In this document: one piece after another, positions 1-8,779 of the stretch
Layout of the letters: each line of letters starts with the position of its first letter
Numbering within the stretch: position 1 is the first letter of the stretch
Assembly (NCBI RefSeq): GCF_014201315.1
Contig: NZ_JACHDY010000004.1
Span: forward strand, 372,001 to 436,000
Direction: 5' to 3'
DNA from: Edaphobacter lichenicola
GTDB taxonomy: Bacteria > Acidobacteriota > Terriglobia > Terriglobales > Acidobacteriaceae
Length of the DNA stretch: 64,000 nt
The notes under the pieces: model-generated
Told to the model about the DNA's origin: nothing
The model's database searches: none
What the model saw: only the letters and a program-made list of their open reading frames with translations
Position numbers and translations under genes: made by a program

Positions 1-1
1 G

Positions 2-556
2 CTTTTCTCGCTGGTACAGGAGCATCCGCCGACGGAGAGGCTAATCACCGAAGCTCTGCCAGTGATCCATCGTGTCACGCAACAAATGGATCAATCGTGC
101 CACATAGGCATCATTGAAGGTGCCCAGGTTACGATTCTTGCGCAGGTGAATGCGCCGACGCCGGTGGGGTTTTACGTCAAACTCGGCTCGACGGTGGACC
201 TGATGGAAGCAGCGTCTGGTTACGTAATTCTTGCCCACCTTGGAGACGAAGAGCTTGAGCGCACTCTGACCGAATGGAAGAGCACCACGGGTAAAAAGGT
301 TCCCGAAGATCTAAAGAAACACCTGTCCCGCATTCGGCGGCAGGGGCATGAGACACAACCGAGCTATTTGGTCCGTGGTGTTGTCAACATCAGCTGTCCA
401 ATCTTTGATGAGCGTGCCTCGGCCATCGGAGCTCTGACGGTTCCTTACATTCAATACAACGAGTCCAAGATAGGTCTTGCCGAAGGAAGTAAGATCCTGA
501 AGCAGGCCTGCCTGGAGATTACTCATGCTATCGGCGGGAGACTGCCCGTGAATTGA
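2..556 (+). CDS. IclR-family transcriptional regulator, 5'-truncated by window edge
   Basis: The reading frame is open from the first bases of the window, so this is the C-terminal part (about 184 residues) of a longer protein. The visible part matches the IclR effector-binding domain: an IGIIEGAQVTILAQV strand pair, a G-ST-DLMEAASGYVILA segment and a closing region with SCPIFDERASAIGALTVP. The N-terminal winged helix lies outside the window. IclR proteins bind small metabolites, often sugar acids or aromatic acids, and repress or activate adjacent catabolic genes. The convergent symporter gene starts its stop codon 92 bp downstream, so a role in sugar-locus control is plausible but inferred from position only. 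Confidence 0.85.
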   Translation, partial: LFSLVQEHPPTERLITEALPVIHRVTQQMDQSCHIGIIEGAQVTILAQVNAPTPVGFYVKLGSTVDLMEAASGYVILAHLGDEELERTLTEWKSTTGKKVPEDLKKHLSRIRRQGHETQPSYLVRGVVNISCPIFDERASAIGALTVPYIQYNESKIGLAEGSKILKQACLEITHAIGGRLPVN

Positions 557-647
557 AACTCCGAAGAGACGACGAAGGTCATCGCTTGAACAAGTCCAAA
601 ACCAACCCGCACCGCTCTTTAAATCCCACATTGCATGCTCAACGTCC

Positions 648-2312
648 TTACCGGAGCAGCCAGTTAATGCTAAGCAAGAGAGCAATGAGTATCATCGCGA
701 GTACCCACGTCGACCTATACACCCGGTGAGTTGATTTCAACTGTGACCACCGCGTTGGCCCTGTTCCGGATTCGTAATCTGACCGTCCGAATATGCTGAC
801 GCCCACGGCCACAAGGCAGGTTACAAAGAAGGCGTATATGGCCGAATGAAAGCTGGCGCTCATCATCGATCCATAGCGCAGATAGCCTGAGATAGAGACA
901 GTCAGGTGCAAGATCGAGGCGCACATTCCAGCAAGGAAGCCAGCAAAAGCACCCCGCGTTGTGATGCGCGGAGAGAGTATCCCGACCAGAAAGATCGCCC
1001 AGAACGGTGTGCCGAAGATAGTAAAGATCAGCTGCACATGCTCCATCATGTTGCTGAAGTAGAACGTGATGGAGGAATCGAGAACTGCGAGAGTGGCGGC
1101 AAAAACAACCGCACAACGGCCAACGATCAGGTAGTGCTCTTCGCGACGGCCGGGACATAGCTGCGTACGATAGATGTCCTCTGTCCATACTGAAGCGAAT
1201 GCCGCGACGTTGGCAGCGACCCCAGACAGAAGGCTGGCGGCGAGTGCGGTACATCCGACGCTCAGCATGACTGGGCCGTATGCCCTTTGCATTAGCAACG
1301 GGATAGCCTGCTCGTATCGTGCAGTGGTGCCCAATTGAGTGAAGAGGCGTGCTGCGACCAATCCCGGGCAAACGACGAGCAGGGCAAAGAAGAGCTTCGC
1401 CAATCCGCTCCACAGAGGCACCTGTTGCGCTGCTAACTCCGTGCGGGCAGTGAAGGCGCGTTGCATCAGCACGAAATCGGTACACCAGTATCCGAACCCG
1501 AGTACGAATCCTAAGCCCACGGTTAGCCCAAGAACATCAAATGGACTGGACACAGACGCGGTCGGCATACCCACCCACAGGTGGCCCAGCGAGACTTGGT
1601 CCGTTCTGGTTGTAACCAGCAGGTACCGAATACTTAGAAAGCCGATAGGCAGGAGTCCGAGAAGCACGACGGTGAGCTGTAGTATTTCGTTATAGATAGT
1701 CGCGCGGAGTCCGCCTAAAAGGATATAAACCAGCACGACAATCGCAGTGGCGACGCCTCCAGTGATGAAGCTCCATCCGACTGCCACCTCGAGAAACTGG
1801 GCTACAGCGAAAAGCGACACCCCGCCCAGCAGCAGGAGGGAACAGGCGACCACGCAAGCATTCAGGAGACGCATTTGGGGTCCGTAGCGAATTTCCAGGA
1901 ACTGCGGCACGCTCCGGATCGAAAGGGTACGGTAGAGTGGCAGAAATCGAAGTGCCGAAAACAGGAGTGCCGGGATAGCACCAATCAGATAGAAGTGAAA
2001 CGCCACTACCCCATACTGGGCTGCTACCGCGCTTAGCGCTATAACCTCGAATGCTCCACAGTTAGCGGCGACATAAGAGAGCACGACAACACCCGAAGGC
2101 AGGGATCGGGTCGCGTTGAGGTATGAGTTTGCTCCCCGAAATCTGCGCCTCGCTGCCCATCCGATCAGGAGCGATGCTGCGAGATATCCGGGCAATAGAA
2201 GTTCGAGGATGATTCTAGCTTTCCGTATATTGGCCGCACCTATAACCTGGAGTATTGACGCAGCATTGATCCATGGGCCGCACGCTGACCTCAGCATTGC
2301 TTCCAACCTCAA
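648..2312 (-). CDS. Sodium:solute symporter family (SSS) transporter
   Basis: A 554-residue, strongly hydrophobic protein with about 13-14 predicted membrane helices, the usual size for the SSS/SLC5 family. The N-terminal part has the family layout: a first helix (PGYLAASLLIGWAARRR), a loop with SYLNATRSLP, then a helix rich in small residues, and a later QFLEIRYGP segment typical of SSS permeases. The family couples sodium import to uptake of sugars, sialic acids, amino acids or carboxylates. Beside fucosidase and galactosidase genes, a monosaccharide substrate is the best inference. The start is uncertain: the longest frame adds about 40 residues before the first helix, and a later start is possible. 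Divergent from the TonB receptor gene. Confidence 0.85.
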   Translation of the reverse strand: MRLEAMLRSACGPWINAASILQVIGAANIRKARIILELLLPGYLAASLLIGWAARRRFRGANSYLNATRSLPSGVVVLSYVAANCGAFEVIALSAVAAQYGVVAFHFYLIGAIPALLFSALRFLPLYRTLSIRSVPQFLEIRYGPQMRLLNACVVACSLLLLGGVSLFAVAQFLEVAVGWSFITGGVATAIVVLVYILLGGLRATIYNEILQLTVVLLGLLPIGFLSIRYLLVTTRTDQVSLGHLWVGMPTASVSSPFDVLGLTVGLGFVLGFGYWCTDFVLMQRAFTARTELAAQQVPLWSGLAKLFFALLVVCPGLVAARLFTQLGTTARYEQAIPLLMQRAYGPVMLSVGCTALAASLLSGVAANVAAFASVWTEDIYRTQLCPGRREEHYLIVGRCAVVFAATLAVLDSSITFYFSNMMEHVQLIFTIFGTPFWAIFLVGILSPRITTRGAFAGFLAGMCASILHLTVSISGYLRYGSMMSASFHSAIYAFFVTCLVAVGVSIFGRSDYESGTGPTRWSQLKSTHRVYRSTWVLAMILIALLLSINWLLR

Positions 2313-2418
2313 GCGTCAATCCTGCTTCCGGCGAAGGATAGCAGAAGCCTGTAGAGGCGGGTTGAGCATGTGCTGCAGCGAGGAGCTGTCCGTTTTCACC
2401 TGTGCTTTTAATTTTTTA

Positions 2419-2473
2419 TTGACAAACGAGATGTGGCTTCTGTACTTTTCTCATCGAAATGTAACCGGATTCA
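2419..2473 (+). promoter_or_regulatory. Promoter with LacI-type operator before TonB receptor
   Basis: TTGACA at 2419-2424 and TGTACT at 2441-2446 are separated by 16 bp and make a plausible sigma-70 promoter. Thirteen bases further on lies TGTAACCGGATTCA (2460-2473), a near-palindrome with a central CCGG, the usual form of LacI-family operators. It would cover the first transcribed bases, a position suited to repression. The same motif, differing in one of 14 bases when reverse complemented, sits at 16203-16216 in the same relation to another TTGACA promoter. Confidence 0.65.
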
Positions 2474-2633
2474 TTTTGTAATGCGAAAACATCAACTCGG
2501 TACCACTCAGGCAATTCGAATCACTCGAGATTTTATTCAACGCCTCAGTGGCAGAGGTCCTCAGGAATTGCGGAAGTCAGAAGCAAAAGCGCCGAGGTAC
2601 CAAATCTACGGCGCAGGTTGGAGGCAAATATAC

Positions 2634-5600
2634 ATGCGAGGCGAAAACGTGGCTCTAAGATTTGAAAAGCGTCTTCTGGTGATAGGGAAGTCGTGGCCGA
2701 TGGTCTGGCTGCTCCTTCTTCTATCCCTATGCGGTTCAGCACATGCCCAGGTGGATCAGGGAGCTATCACAGGTGTCGTGCAGGACTCTTCGGGTGCGGC
2801 GATCCCAAATGCGAAAGTTACGCTTACGAGCCCGGAAACAGGATTAGTGCTGCAACGCCAGGCCAATGAGAGCGGTGTCTACGTCTTTTCTCCAATCAAG
2901 ATCGGCGACTACACACTGAGTGCCTCCGCGCCCGGGTTTTCGACCACGAAGCAGGCGAACCTGCACGTCGATATTCAGCAGCGCCTTAACATCGACCTGA
3001 AGCTACAGCCGGGCGCTACAAGCGAGACGGTCACGGTGACCACTGGTGCCCCTCTGTTGGAGACTCAGGAAGCTGCGGTAGGACAAGTCATCAGCACAGA
3101 GACGATCAACAACACGCCGCTGAACGGTCGCAACTGGGTCTACATCGCGCAGTTGACGGCTGGCGTCGCACCTCCGTTCGGAGGCACCCGCGGCAGCGGT
3201 ACGGGCGACTTCGTTGCGAATGGTCAGCGCGCCGAGCAAAACAACTTTGTCCTGGATGGTGTCGACAATAACACCAATCTGATCGACTTCCTCAACGGTT
3301 CGAGCTTCGTAATGCGTCCGCCCCCGGATGCGCTCGCCGAGTTCAGCATCCAGACAAGCAACTTCAGCGCCGAGTTTGGTCACTCCGCCGGCGCGGTGAT
3401 GAACGCCAGCATAAAGTCTGGAACGAATGCCATTCACGGCGATCTCTGGGAGTATCTCCGCAATACCAACCTTGATTCGAAGGACTGGGACGCGAGCACC
3501 ATTTCGCCCTATCACCAGAACCAATTCGGCGGTACGATCGGCCTGCCCTTCTGGAGGAACCACCTGTTCTACTTCGGCGACGTCGAGGCCAATCGAATCT
3601 CGGTCGCCTTGCCCACCACGACCACAGTTCCAACAGCGTTGATGCGCACCGGTAACTTCTCTGAACTGCTGAACACCAACCTCAACAACCAGGGTGTGCC
3701 GGTTCAGCTCTATGCGCCGAACTCGGGCGGCGCGACCACGCTTTCCTGTAACGGTGTTAACAATGTGATTTGCCAGAACCAGATCGATCCCGTTGCGCAG
3801 AAAATCATCAACATGTACCCACAGCCGAACCTCGGCGTATCGGGACTGACTTACAACAACTACCGCGTGAACCTCGCGCGGACGGATAACACGGTGCAGT
3901 GGGATCAGCGACTGGACTGGAATATAAGCGCGAAGGACCAGGCCTACGTGCGTTTCAGCTACGCGCACGAGATCAAGACGAACGGCCTGCCGCTTGGGCC
4001 GATACTGGATGGCGGCGGCTTTGGCGGTGCGAACGATACGAATCTGGCTGAAAACTTCATGCTCAGCGAATCCCATGCCTTCACCTCGAACCTCGTCAAT
4101 GAGTTCCGCTTTGGCTACAACTGGATTGTCTCGCAATATCACCAACCCAACGCCAATGATTACGCCCTGGCGGCATCGCTTGGACTGGGTGGCATTCCCA
4201 ATAACGGTCCCGGACTGGGTGGCATTCCACTGGGCTACTTCGGATACGGCCCGATCCAGATCAACCAGTGGGGCTCTGTCGGCACCCAGGACGAGGCCCA
4301 GAACGTCTATCAAATTCTGGACAACGCCACGCGCACTATTGGCAACCATTCCCTCAAGGCGGGCGTGTCGTTTCAATCGATCCGCGTCTTCGATCGCTAC
4401 GCCCCGAACCCGATTGGCCAGTATTATTTCAACGGCCAGTACACGGGCAAGGTGGGAAGTTCCATCACAACAGGCGCAGGTCCGGCGGACTTTCTACTTG
4501 GGCAGATGAACTCCGCCGCCATTGCGAATAGCCCTCCGATTAATGATTCGCAGTGGTACAACGCGGCCTATTTGCAGGATGACTGGAAGGTCACGCCACG
4601 TCTGACGCTCAACGTTGGTGTCCGTTATGACCACTATGAGCCATACAAGGAGAACGCCGGCAACCAGGCGAACTTCATCTCGACAGGCAATCTGGGCATC
4701 GGTACTGGAACGGGCATCTATCAGCTTCCCAGCAGGTCACGCAATCAGGACCTCGGCGCGCCGTTCCTCGCCGTGCTGGCCAAGGACCACGTCTCGCTGC
4801 AGTACGTCGACAATGATCGGCTGGCGACGGGACAGACCCTTAACTTTGCGCCGCGTCTGGGTGCTTCGTTCCGAACTGATGAAAAGACCGTCGTCCGCGC
4901 CGGCTTCGGACTCTTCTACGGTGGCCTGCAGAGCCAGGGAAACACCAATCTGGGAACGAACTTCCCCTGGGCGAACGGAGCCAATCTCCCAACGCCGGAC
5001 TGCGCTTCAGGGAACTGTCCATCGCTGTTGTCGCAGGGCATCTCGCTGGAGAATGGTCTGGTTGCAGCCACCGGGGTTGGACTGCAGAACTTCGTATCCT
5101 TTCCTGGCTTGCACGGTATTGATCCGAACATCAAGACACCCTACACCATCAACTACAGCCTCACGGTGGAGCGGTCCATCACCCCGAACCTTGCGGCGAC
5201 CGTCAGTTACGTCGCCAACTCATCCAGACACCTCTCGACCTACTACGATCCCAACACAATACGCGGTCTTTTTGCTCCCGGCGTATCGACGCAGCAGTAC
5301 CAACCATTTCCCGACCTCAGTGGCATTGGAACAATCCACTTCGGCGGCGACAGCAACTACAACTCACTTCAAGCCAAGCTGGAAAAGCGTACGTCGCACG
5401 GCTTGACCTTCCTTGCGACGTACACCTATGCGCACTCGCTCGATGACACAAGCGACGCGGGCGGACTTTCGACCGCAGTCGGCGACCGCAACATGGCGCT
5501 AATTCCATATGGCCAGGAGTGGACGAACTCGCCTTACGACATTCGTCACCGCTTTACGCTGAACGGAAATTATCTACTGCCCTTCGGAAAGGGACGCGCG

Positions 5601-6188
5601 TTCCTGAACAACTCCCGTCTCGCGGAATATACCGTTGGCGGCTGGTCCACAAGCGTGGTCTTTGCGGTGCAAACTGGCACTCCTTTCACAGTGTCGCCGA
5701 GCATCTCTACTGCGAATGGTGGAACCGCGCGTGCCCTCCTCGTCGGTGATCCGTTCAAGTCCGGTGGAACTCCAGACACGACCAATAATCCCAGCTTGAC
5801 TTCTTGTCCGACAAAGGTCAAAACACGGACGAACTGGTATAACCCCTGCGCCTTCAGAAATCCGTTGCCCGGAAACCTTATTACGGGTTCAACCGTCGTC
5901 ACGGATTACGCGTCCGCTGTCGCGTTTCTTGGCGGTCGCTCAAACCAAATTTACGGCCCCGGCTATTCGCGCGTGGACATGTCATTGTTCAAGACTTTTC
6001 CCACTTTCCGCGAACAATCGCTGCAATTCCGCGCCGACGCCTTCAATCTGCTCAACCACCCAACGAATGGAAATCCTGCGAATACCGGTATCGGACCGCA
6101 AGCTGGCCAGATCACGGGAACGAAGTTTTTCCAGAACAACACACCTGATGCTCGGTTCCTTCAGCTCTCGCTGAAGTACGCGTTCTAG
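2634..6188 (+). CDS. TonB-dependent receptor, Oar-like, with carboxypeptidase-regulatory domain
   Basis: An outer-membrane receptor of about 1184 residues from ATG 2634; longer in-frame starts exist up to 2433 (ATG at 2481). A signal peptide ends near SAHAQ. It is followed by a carboxypeptidase-regulatory-like beta-sandwich (about residues 42-125, opening with GAITGVVQDSSGAAIPNA), a plug with the NNFVLDGVDNNTN motif and a long beta-barrel closing with LQLSLKYAF, a terminal Phe as usual for BAM-assembled barrels. Proteins of this type are expanded in Acidobacteria and are thought to import large glycans or their fragments using TonB energy. It leads the sugar locus, has its own LacI-type operator, and is separated from the fucosidase gene by a strong stem-loop. 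Confidence 0.92.
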   Translation: MRGENVALRFEKRLLVIGKSWPMVWLLLLLSLCGSAHAQVDQGAITGVVQDSSGAAIPNAKVTLTSPETGLVLQRQANESGVYVFSPIKIGDYTLSASAPGFSTTKQANLHVDIQQRLNIDLKLQPGATSETVTVTTGAPLLETQEAAVGQVISTETINNTPLNGRNWVYIAQLTAGVAPPFGGTRGSGTGDFVANGQRAEQNNFVLDGVDNNTNLIDFLNGSSFVMRPPPDALAEFSIQTSNFSAEFGHSAGAVMNASIKSGTNAIHGDLWEYLRNTNLDSKDWDASTISPYHQNQFGGTIGLPFWRNHLFYFGDVEANRISVALPTTTTVPTALMRTGNFSELLNTNLNNQGVPVQLYAPNSGGATTLSCNGVNNVICQNQIDPVAQKIINMYPQPNLGVSGLTYNNYRVNLARTDNTVQWDQRLDWNISAKDQAYVRFSYAHEIKTNGLPLGPILDGGGFGGANDTNLAENFMLSESHAFTSNLVNEFRFGYNWIVSQYHQPNANDYALAASLGLGGIPNNGPGLGGIPLGYFGYGPIQINQWGSVGTQDEAQNVYQILDNATRTIGNHSLKAGVSFQSIRVFDRYAPNPIGQYYFNGQYTGKVGSSITTGAGPADFLLGQMNSAAIANSPPINDSQWYNAAYLQDDWKVTPRLTLNVGVRYDHYEPYKENAGNQANFISTGNLGIGTGTGIYQLPSRSRNQDLGAPFLAVLAKDHVSLQYVDNDRLATGQTLNFAPRLGASFRTDEKTVVRAGFGLFYGGLQSQGNTNLGTNFPWANGANLPTPDCASGNCPSLLSQGISLENGLVAATGVGLQNFVSFPGLHGIDPNIKTPYTINYSLTVERSITPNLAATVSYVANSSRHLSTYYDPNTIRGLFAPGVSTQQYQPFPDLSGIGTIHFGGDSNYNSLQAKLEKRTSHGLTFLATYTYAHSLDDTSDAGGLSTAVGDRNMALIPYGQEWTNSPYDIRHRFTLNGNYLLPFGKGRAFLNNSRLAEYTVGGWSTSVVFAVQTGTPFTVSPSISTANGGTARALLVGDPFKSGGTPDTTNNPSLTSCPTKVKTRTNWYNPCAFRNPLPGNLITGSTVVTDYASAVAFLGGRSNQIYGPGYSRVDMSLFKTFPTFREQSLQFRADAFNLLNHPTNGNPANTGIGPQAGQITGTKFFQNNTPDARFLQLSLKYAF

Positions 6189-6192
6189 CTCG

Positions 6193-6225
6193 CTTGGAGG
6201 GCGGTACTCTTTACGGCCCTCCAAG
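6193..6225 (+). terminator. Stem-loop after TonB receptor gene
   Basis: A perfect 10-bp stem (CTTGGAGGGC at 6193-6202 paired with 6216-6225) with a 13-base loop starts five bases after the receptor stop codon. There is no following U-run, so it may be a weak terminator or an mRNA-processing/stabilising hairpin that lowers expression of the downstream hydrolases relative to the receptor. Confidence 0.5.
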
Positions 6226-6304
6226 TCCCTATGTTCTTACGGAGTCGAGTGTTTTCTGACCGGGGAGGGGTCCTCGGACGGTCGGAGGCATCGTCCTCTT
6301 TGGG

Positions 6305-8767
6305 ATGGAGTGGAGTCAAACAGATGAGGAGAGGCGGTTGAGTATCGACAGACGCAGCTTCATGCAAGGTAGTCTGGCGCTGGTTGCCCTGCAGCACACG
6401 TCCGCAGGCCTTTCGGAGAAGGTTTCAACGGCAATTGCCGAAGAACTCTGGTACAAGCAGCCGGCAAAGCGCTGGCTCGAGGCGCTGCCTGTTGGCAACG
6501 GCCGCCTTGGAGGTATGGTCTTCGGCGGCATCCAGAACGAGAGGATTGCGTTGTCAGATTCGACAGCGTGGTCCGGCGCCCCCGCAACAGGGGAGGTCAA
6601 TCCAGGAGCGCTCCCGCACCTGCGCGAGATACGTGAGCTCTTCTTCGCAGGCAAGTACGATGAGGCGCAAGCGCTATGTAGCAAGTACCTTCCCGGCCGC
6701 ATGAAGAACTTCGGTACGAACCTGCCGCTGCCGGATCTGCAGCTTACATTCGAGCACGTTGACCAGCCGGTGGAATACAGACGATCGCTCAACCTGGACG
6801 ACGCTATCGCAGCGGTTCGGTTTCAATGCGGCGGCGTCCAATTCATGCGCGAAATCTTCGCAACCCATGCTGACGGTGTAATCGCAGTACAGCTGACCGC
6901 CAGCCAACGAGGGGCGATCTCCTTTCGCATGACCTTCAGTCAAGGCGAGATCCCAAATACGACAAGCACAGAGGGTCAGGACACAGTAGTACTCAAGGGA
7001 AGCTGCTTCGAGCATAAGCACAGCAGCGGCCATGACGGGGTGGCAATCCAGATTCGAGCCCAGGTGCTTGCTCGGGGGGGTACGACGTCCGCGATGGGAC
7101 AGGGCATCACTGTTTCCGGCGCGGATGCTGTGACGATTCTGCTGGCCACTGGCACGAGCTTTCGCGGAGACAACCCAGAGAAGACATCGCGAGAGGTTCT
7201 ACGAAGAGCCACAGCTAAGTCGTTCGCGCAACTTCGCCAGGCGCACCTTGAGGACTACCGCCCGCTGTATCGCCGCACGTCGTTGGACCTTGGTACAAGC
7301 TCCGAGAGCACGCGGCTGCAGCCAACAGACGCACGCCGCAAGGCTCTTGAGAACGGCGGCGACGACCCGGAGCTTGTTGCTCTTTTCTTCCAGTACGGGC
7401 GCTATCTCACGATTGCGGGTTCTCGCGCGGACTCTGTTCTCCCACTTGCATTGCAGGGTATCTGGAACGATGGGCTCGCCAGCGGCATGGGGTGGACCGA
7501 CGATTTCCATCTTGACATCAACACCCAACAGAACTACTGGCCCACAGAGGTCTGCAACCTTTCGGAGTGTCATGCTCCGCTGTTCGGGCTTATCGAAGGT
7601 CTTGCCTCTGCGGGAAAGGCGACTGCAAGGGAGATGTACGGCTCACCCGGCTGGGTCGCGCATACGGTCACCAACCCGTGGGGCTACACCGCACCGGGCG
7701 GCATAGGGTGGGGCATCGTGGTGACGGCCGGCCTTTGGATAGCCACGCAGATGTGGCAACACTATGAGTTCACGCGCGACGCAGAATTTCTCCGCACCCG
7801 GGCGTATCCGGTACTCCGTGAAGCCGCCGAGTTTTTTCTTGCCTACATGGTGGAAGAGCCGAAACATGGCTGGCTTGTGACTGGACCGTCCGACTCACCA
7901 GAAAACTGGTACATCACTCCGTCCGGACAACACGCCTCGGAATCGATGGGAAATACGATGGACCGCGTATTCGTCCACGCCTTGTTCAGTATGGTCGTGG
8001 AGGCCTGCGCTACGTTATCGATCGACGCCGACCTGCGCTCGCGGGCGGAGGCAGCTCGTGCGAAGCTGCCGTCATTGCAGATAGGCCGGCATGGGCAATT
8101 GCAGGAGTGGATGGAAGACTTTGAGGATGCCGATCCGAACCATCGGCACACCGCGCATCTCACGTCGCTCTATCCCGAGCATCAGATCTCGCCGCGCAAC
8201 ACTCCTGCGCTGGCCCGTGCAACCGAAGTCACGATCCAGCGTCGGATGAGCGCTCCGCACTGGGAGCAGAGCGAGTGGGGCCGAGCGAACTTGGTGGTCT
8301 ACTACGCACGATTGTTAAAAGGCGAAGAGGCTCACCGGTATCTCGTAAGCCTCATCGCGAAGGCAGCGGACGACAATTTAATGACCTACTCCAGCGCGGG
8401 TGTGGCCGGAGCCGATTCGAACATCTTTGCTATTGACGGTAACACTGCTGGAAGCGCCGGGATTGCCGAGATGCTGCTGCAGTCTCAAGAGGGCGAGATC
8501 GAGTTACTACCTGCGCTGCCAACACCGTGGAGAAATGGAGCCTTTCGTGGTCTCTGCGCACGAGGTGGTTATGTGGTCGCTGTGAAATGGCGCGACGGCA
8601 AACTTAGCTCAGCTACGATCGGCGCGAGACGAAGCGGGTCAGTCCCCGTCCGCTATCGCGACCGAATCACTCAAATTCATTTGCAAGCCGGTCAACAGGT
8701 CCGATTGCGGCCGGAGAACTTCCTCGATCAAGCGCCCGGCGCCTCCGACTCTCCCACCCAAACGTAG
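6305..8767 (+). CDS. GH95 alpha-L-fucosidase, exported
   Basis: An 820-residue glycoside hydrolase matching GH95 along its length: the N-terminal WYKQPAKRWLEALPVGNGRLGGMVFG region, DINTQQNYWPTEVCNL in the (alpha/alpha)6 barrel, the GPSDSPENW segment that carries the general acid in the family, and an IDGNTAGSAGIAEML segment with the second catalytic Asp region (most members read IDGNFG there). GH95 enzymes remove alpha-1,2-linked L-fucose (or L-galactose) from xyloglucan and related glycans. A twin-arginine-like signal (DRRSFMQG) lies at the N-terminus. TTG at 6338 has a better ribosome site (GAGGAGAGG) than ATG 6305 and would give a more normal signal length. The GH36 gene follows 12 bp after the stop. 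Confidence 0.93.
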   Translation: MEWSQTDEERRLSIDRRSFMQGSLALVALQHTSAGLSEKVSTAIAEELWYKQPAKRWLEALPVGNGRLGGMVFGGIQNERIALSDSTAWSGAPATGEVNPGALPHLREIRELFFAGKYDEAQALCSKYLPGRMKNFGTNLPLPDLQLTFEHVDQPVEYRRSLNLDDAIAAVRFQCGGVQFMREIFATHADGVIAVQLTASQRGAISFRMTFSQGEIPNTTSTEGQDTVVLKGSCFEHKHSSGHDGVAIQIRAQVLARGGTTSAMGQGITVSGADAVTILLATGTSFRGDNPEKTSREVLRRATAKSFAQLRQAHLEDYRPLYRRTSLDLGTSSESTRLQPTDARRKALENGGDDPELVALFFQYGRYLTIAGSRADSVLPLALQGIWNDGLASGMGWTDDFHLDINTQQNYWPTEVCNLSECHAPLFGLIEGLASAGKATAREMYGSPGWVAHTVTNPWGYTAPGGIGWGIVVTAGLWIATQMWQHYEFTRDAEFLRTRAYPVLREAAEFFLAYMVEEPKHGWLVTGPSDSPENWYITPSGQHASESMGNTMDRVFVHALFSMVVEACATLSIDADLRSRAEAARAKLPSLQIGRHGQLQEWMEDFEDADPNHRHTAHLTSLYPEHQISPRNTPALARATEVTIQRRMSAPHWEQSEWGRANLVVYYARLLKGEEAHRYLVSLIAKAADDNLMTYSSAGVAGADSNIFAIDGNTAGSAGIAEMLLQSQEGEIELLPALPTPWRNGAFRGLCARGGYVVAVKWRDGKLSSATIGARRSGSVPVRYRDRITQIHLQAGQQVRLRPENFLDQAPGASDSPTQT

Positions 8768-8779
8768 GAGTTTGTATTC

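Noticed and set aside
2433..2633. Longer N-terminus for the first TonB receptor
   Set aside because: Starts before 2634 would place 50-67 extra charged residues before the signal peptide, and the region overlaps the operator.
3003..4376. A 457-residue minus-strand frame inside the first TonB receptor
   Set aside because: It is Arg/Val/Gly-rich and lies wholly antisense to a conserved receptor; it is a product of codon bias.
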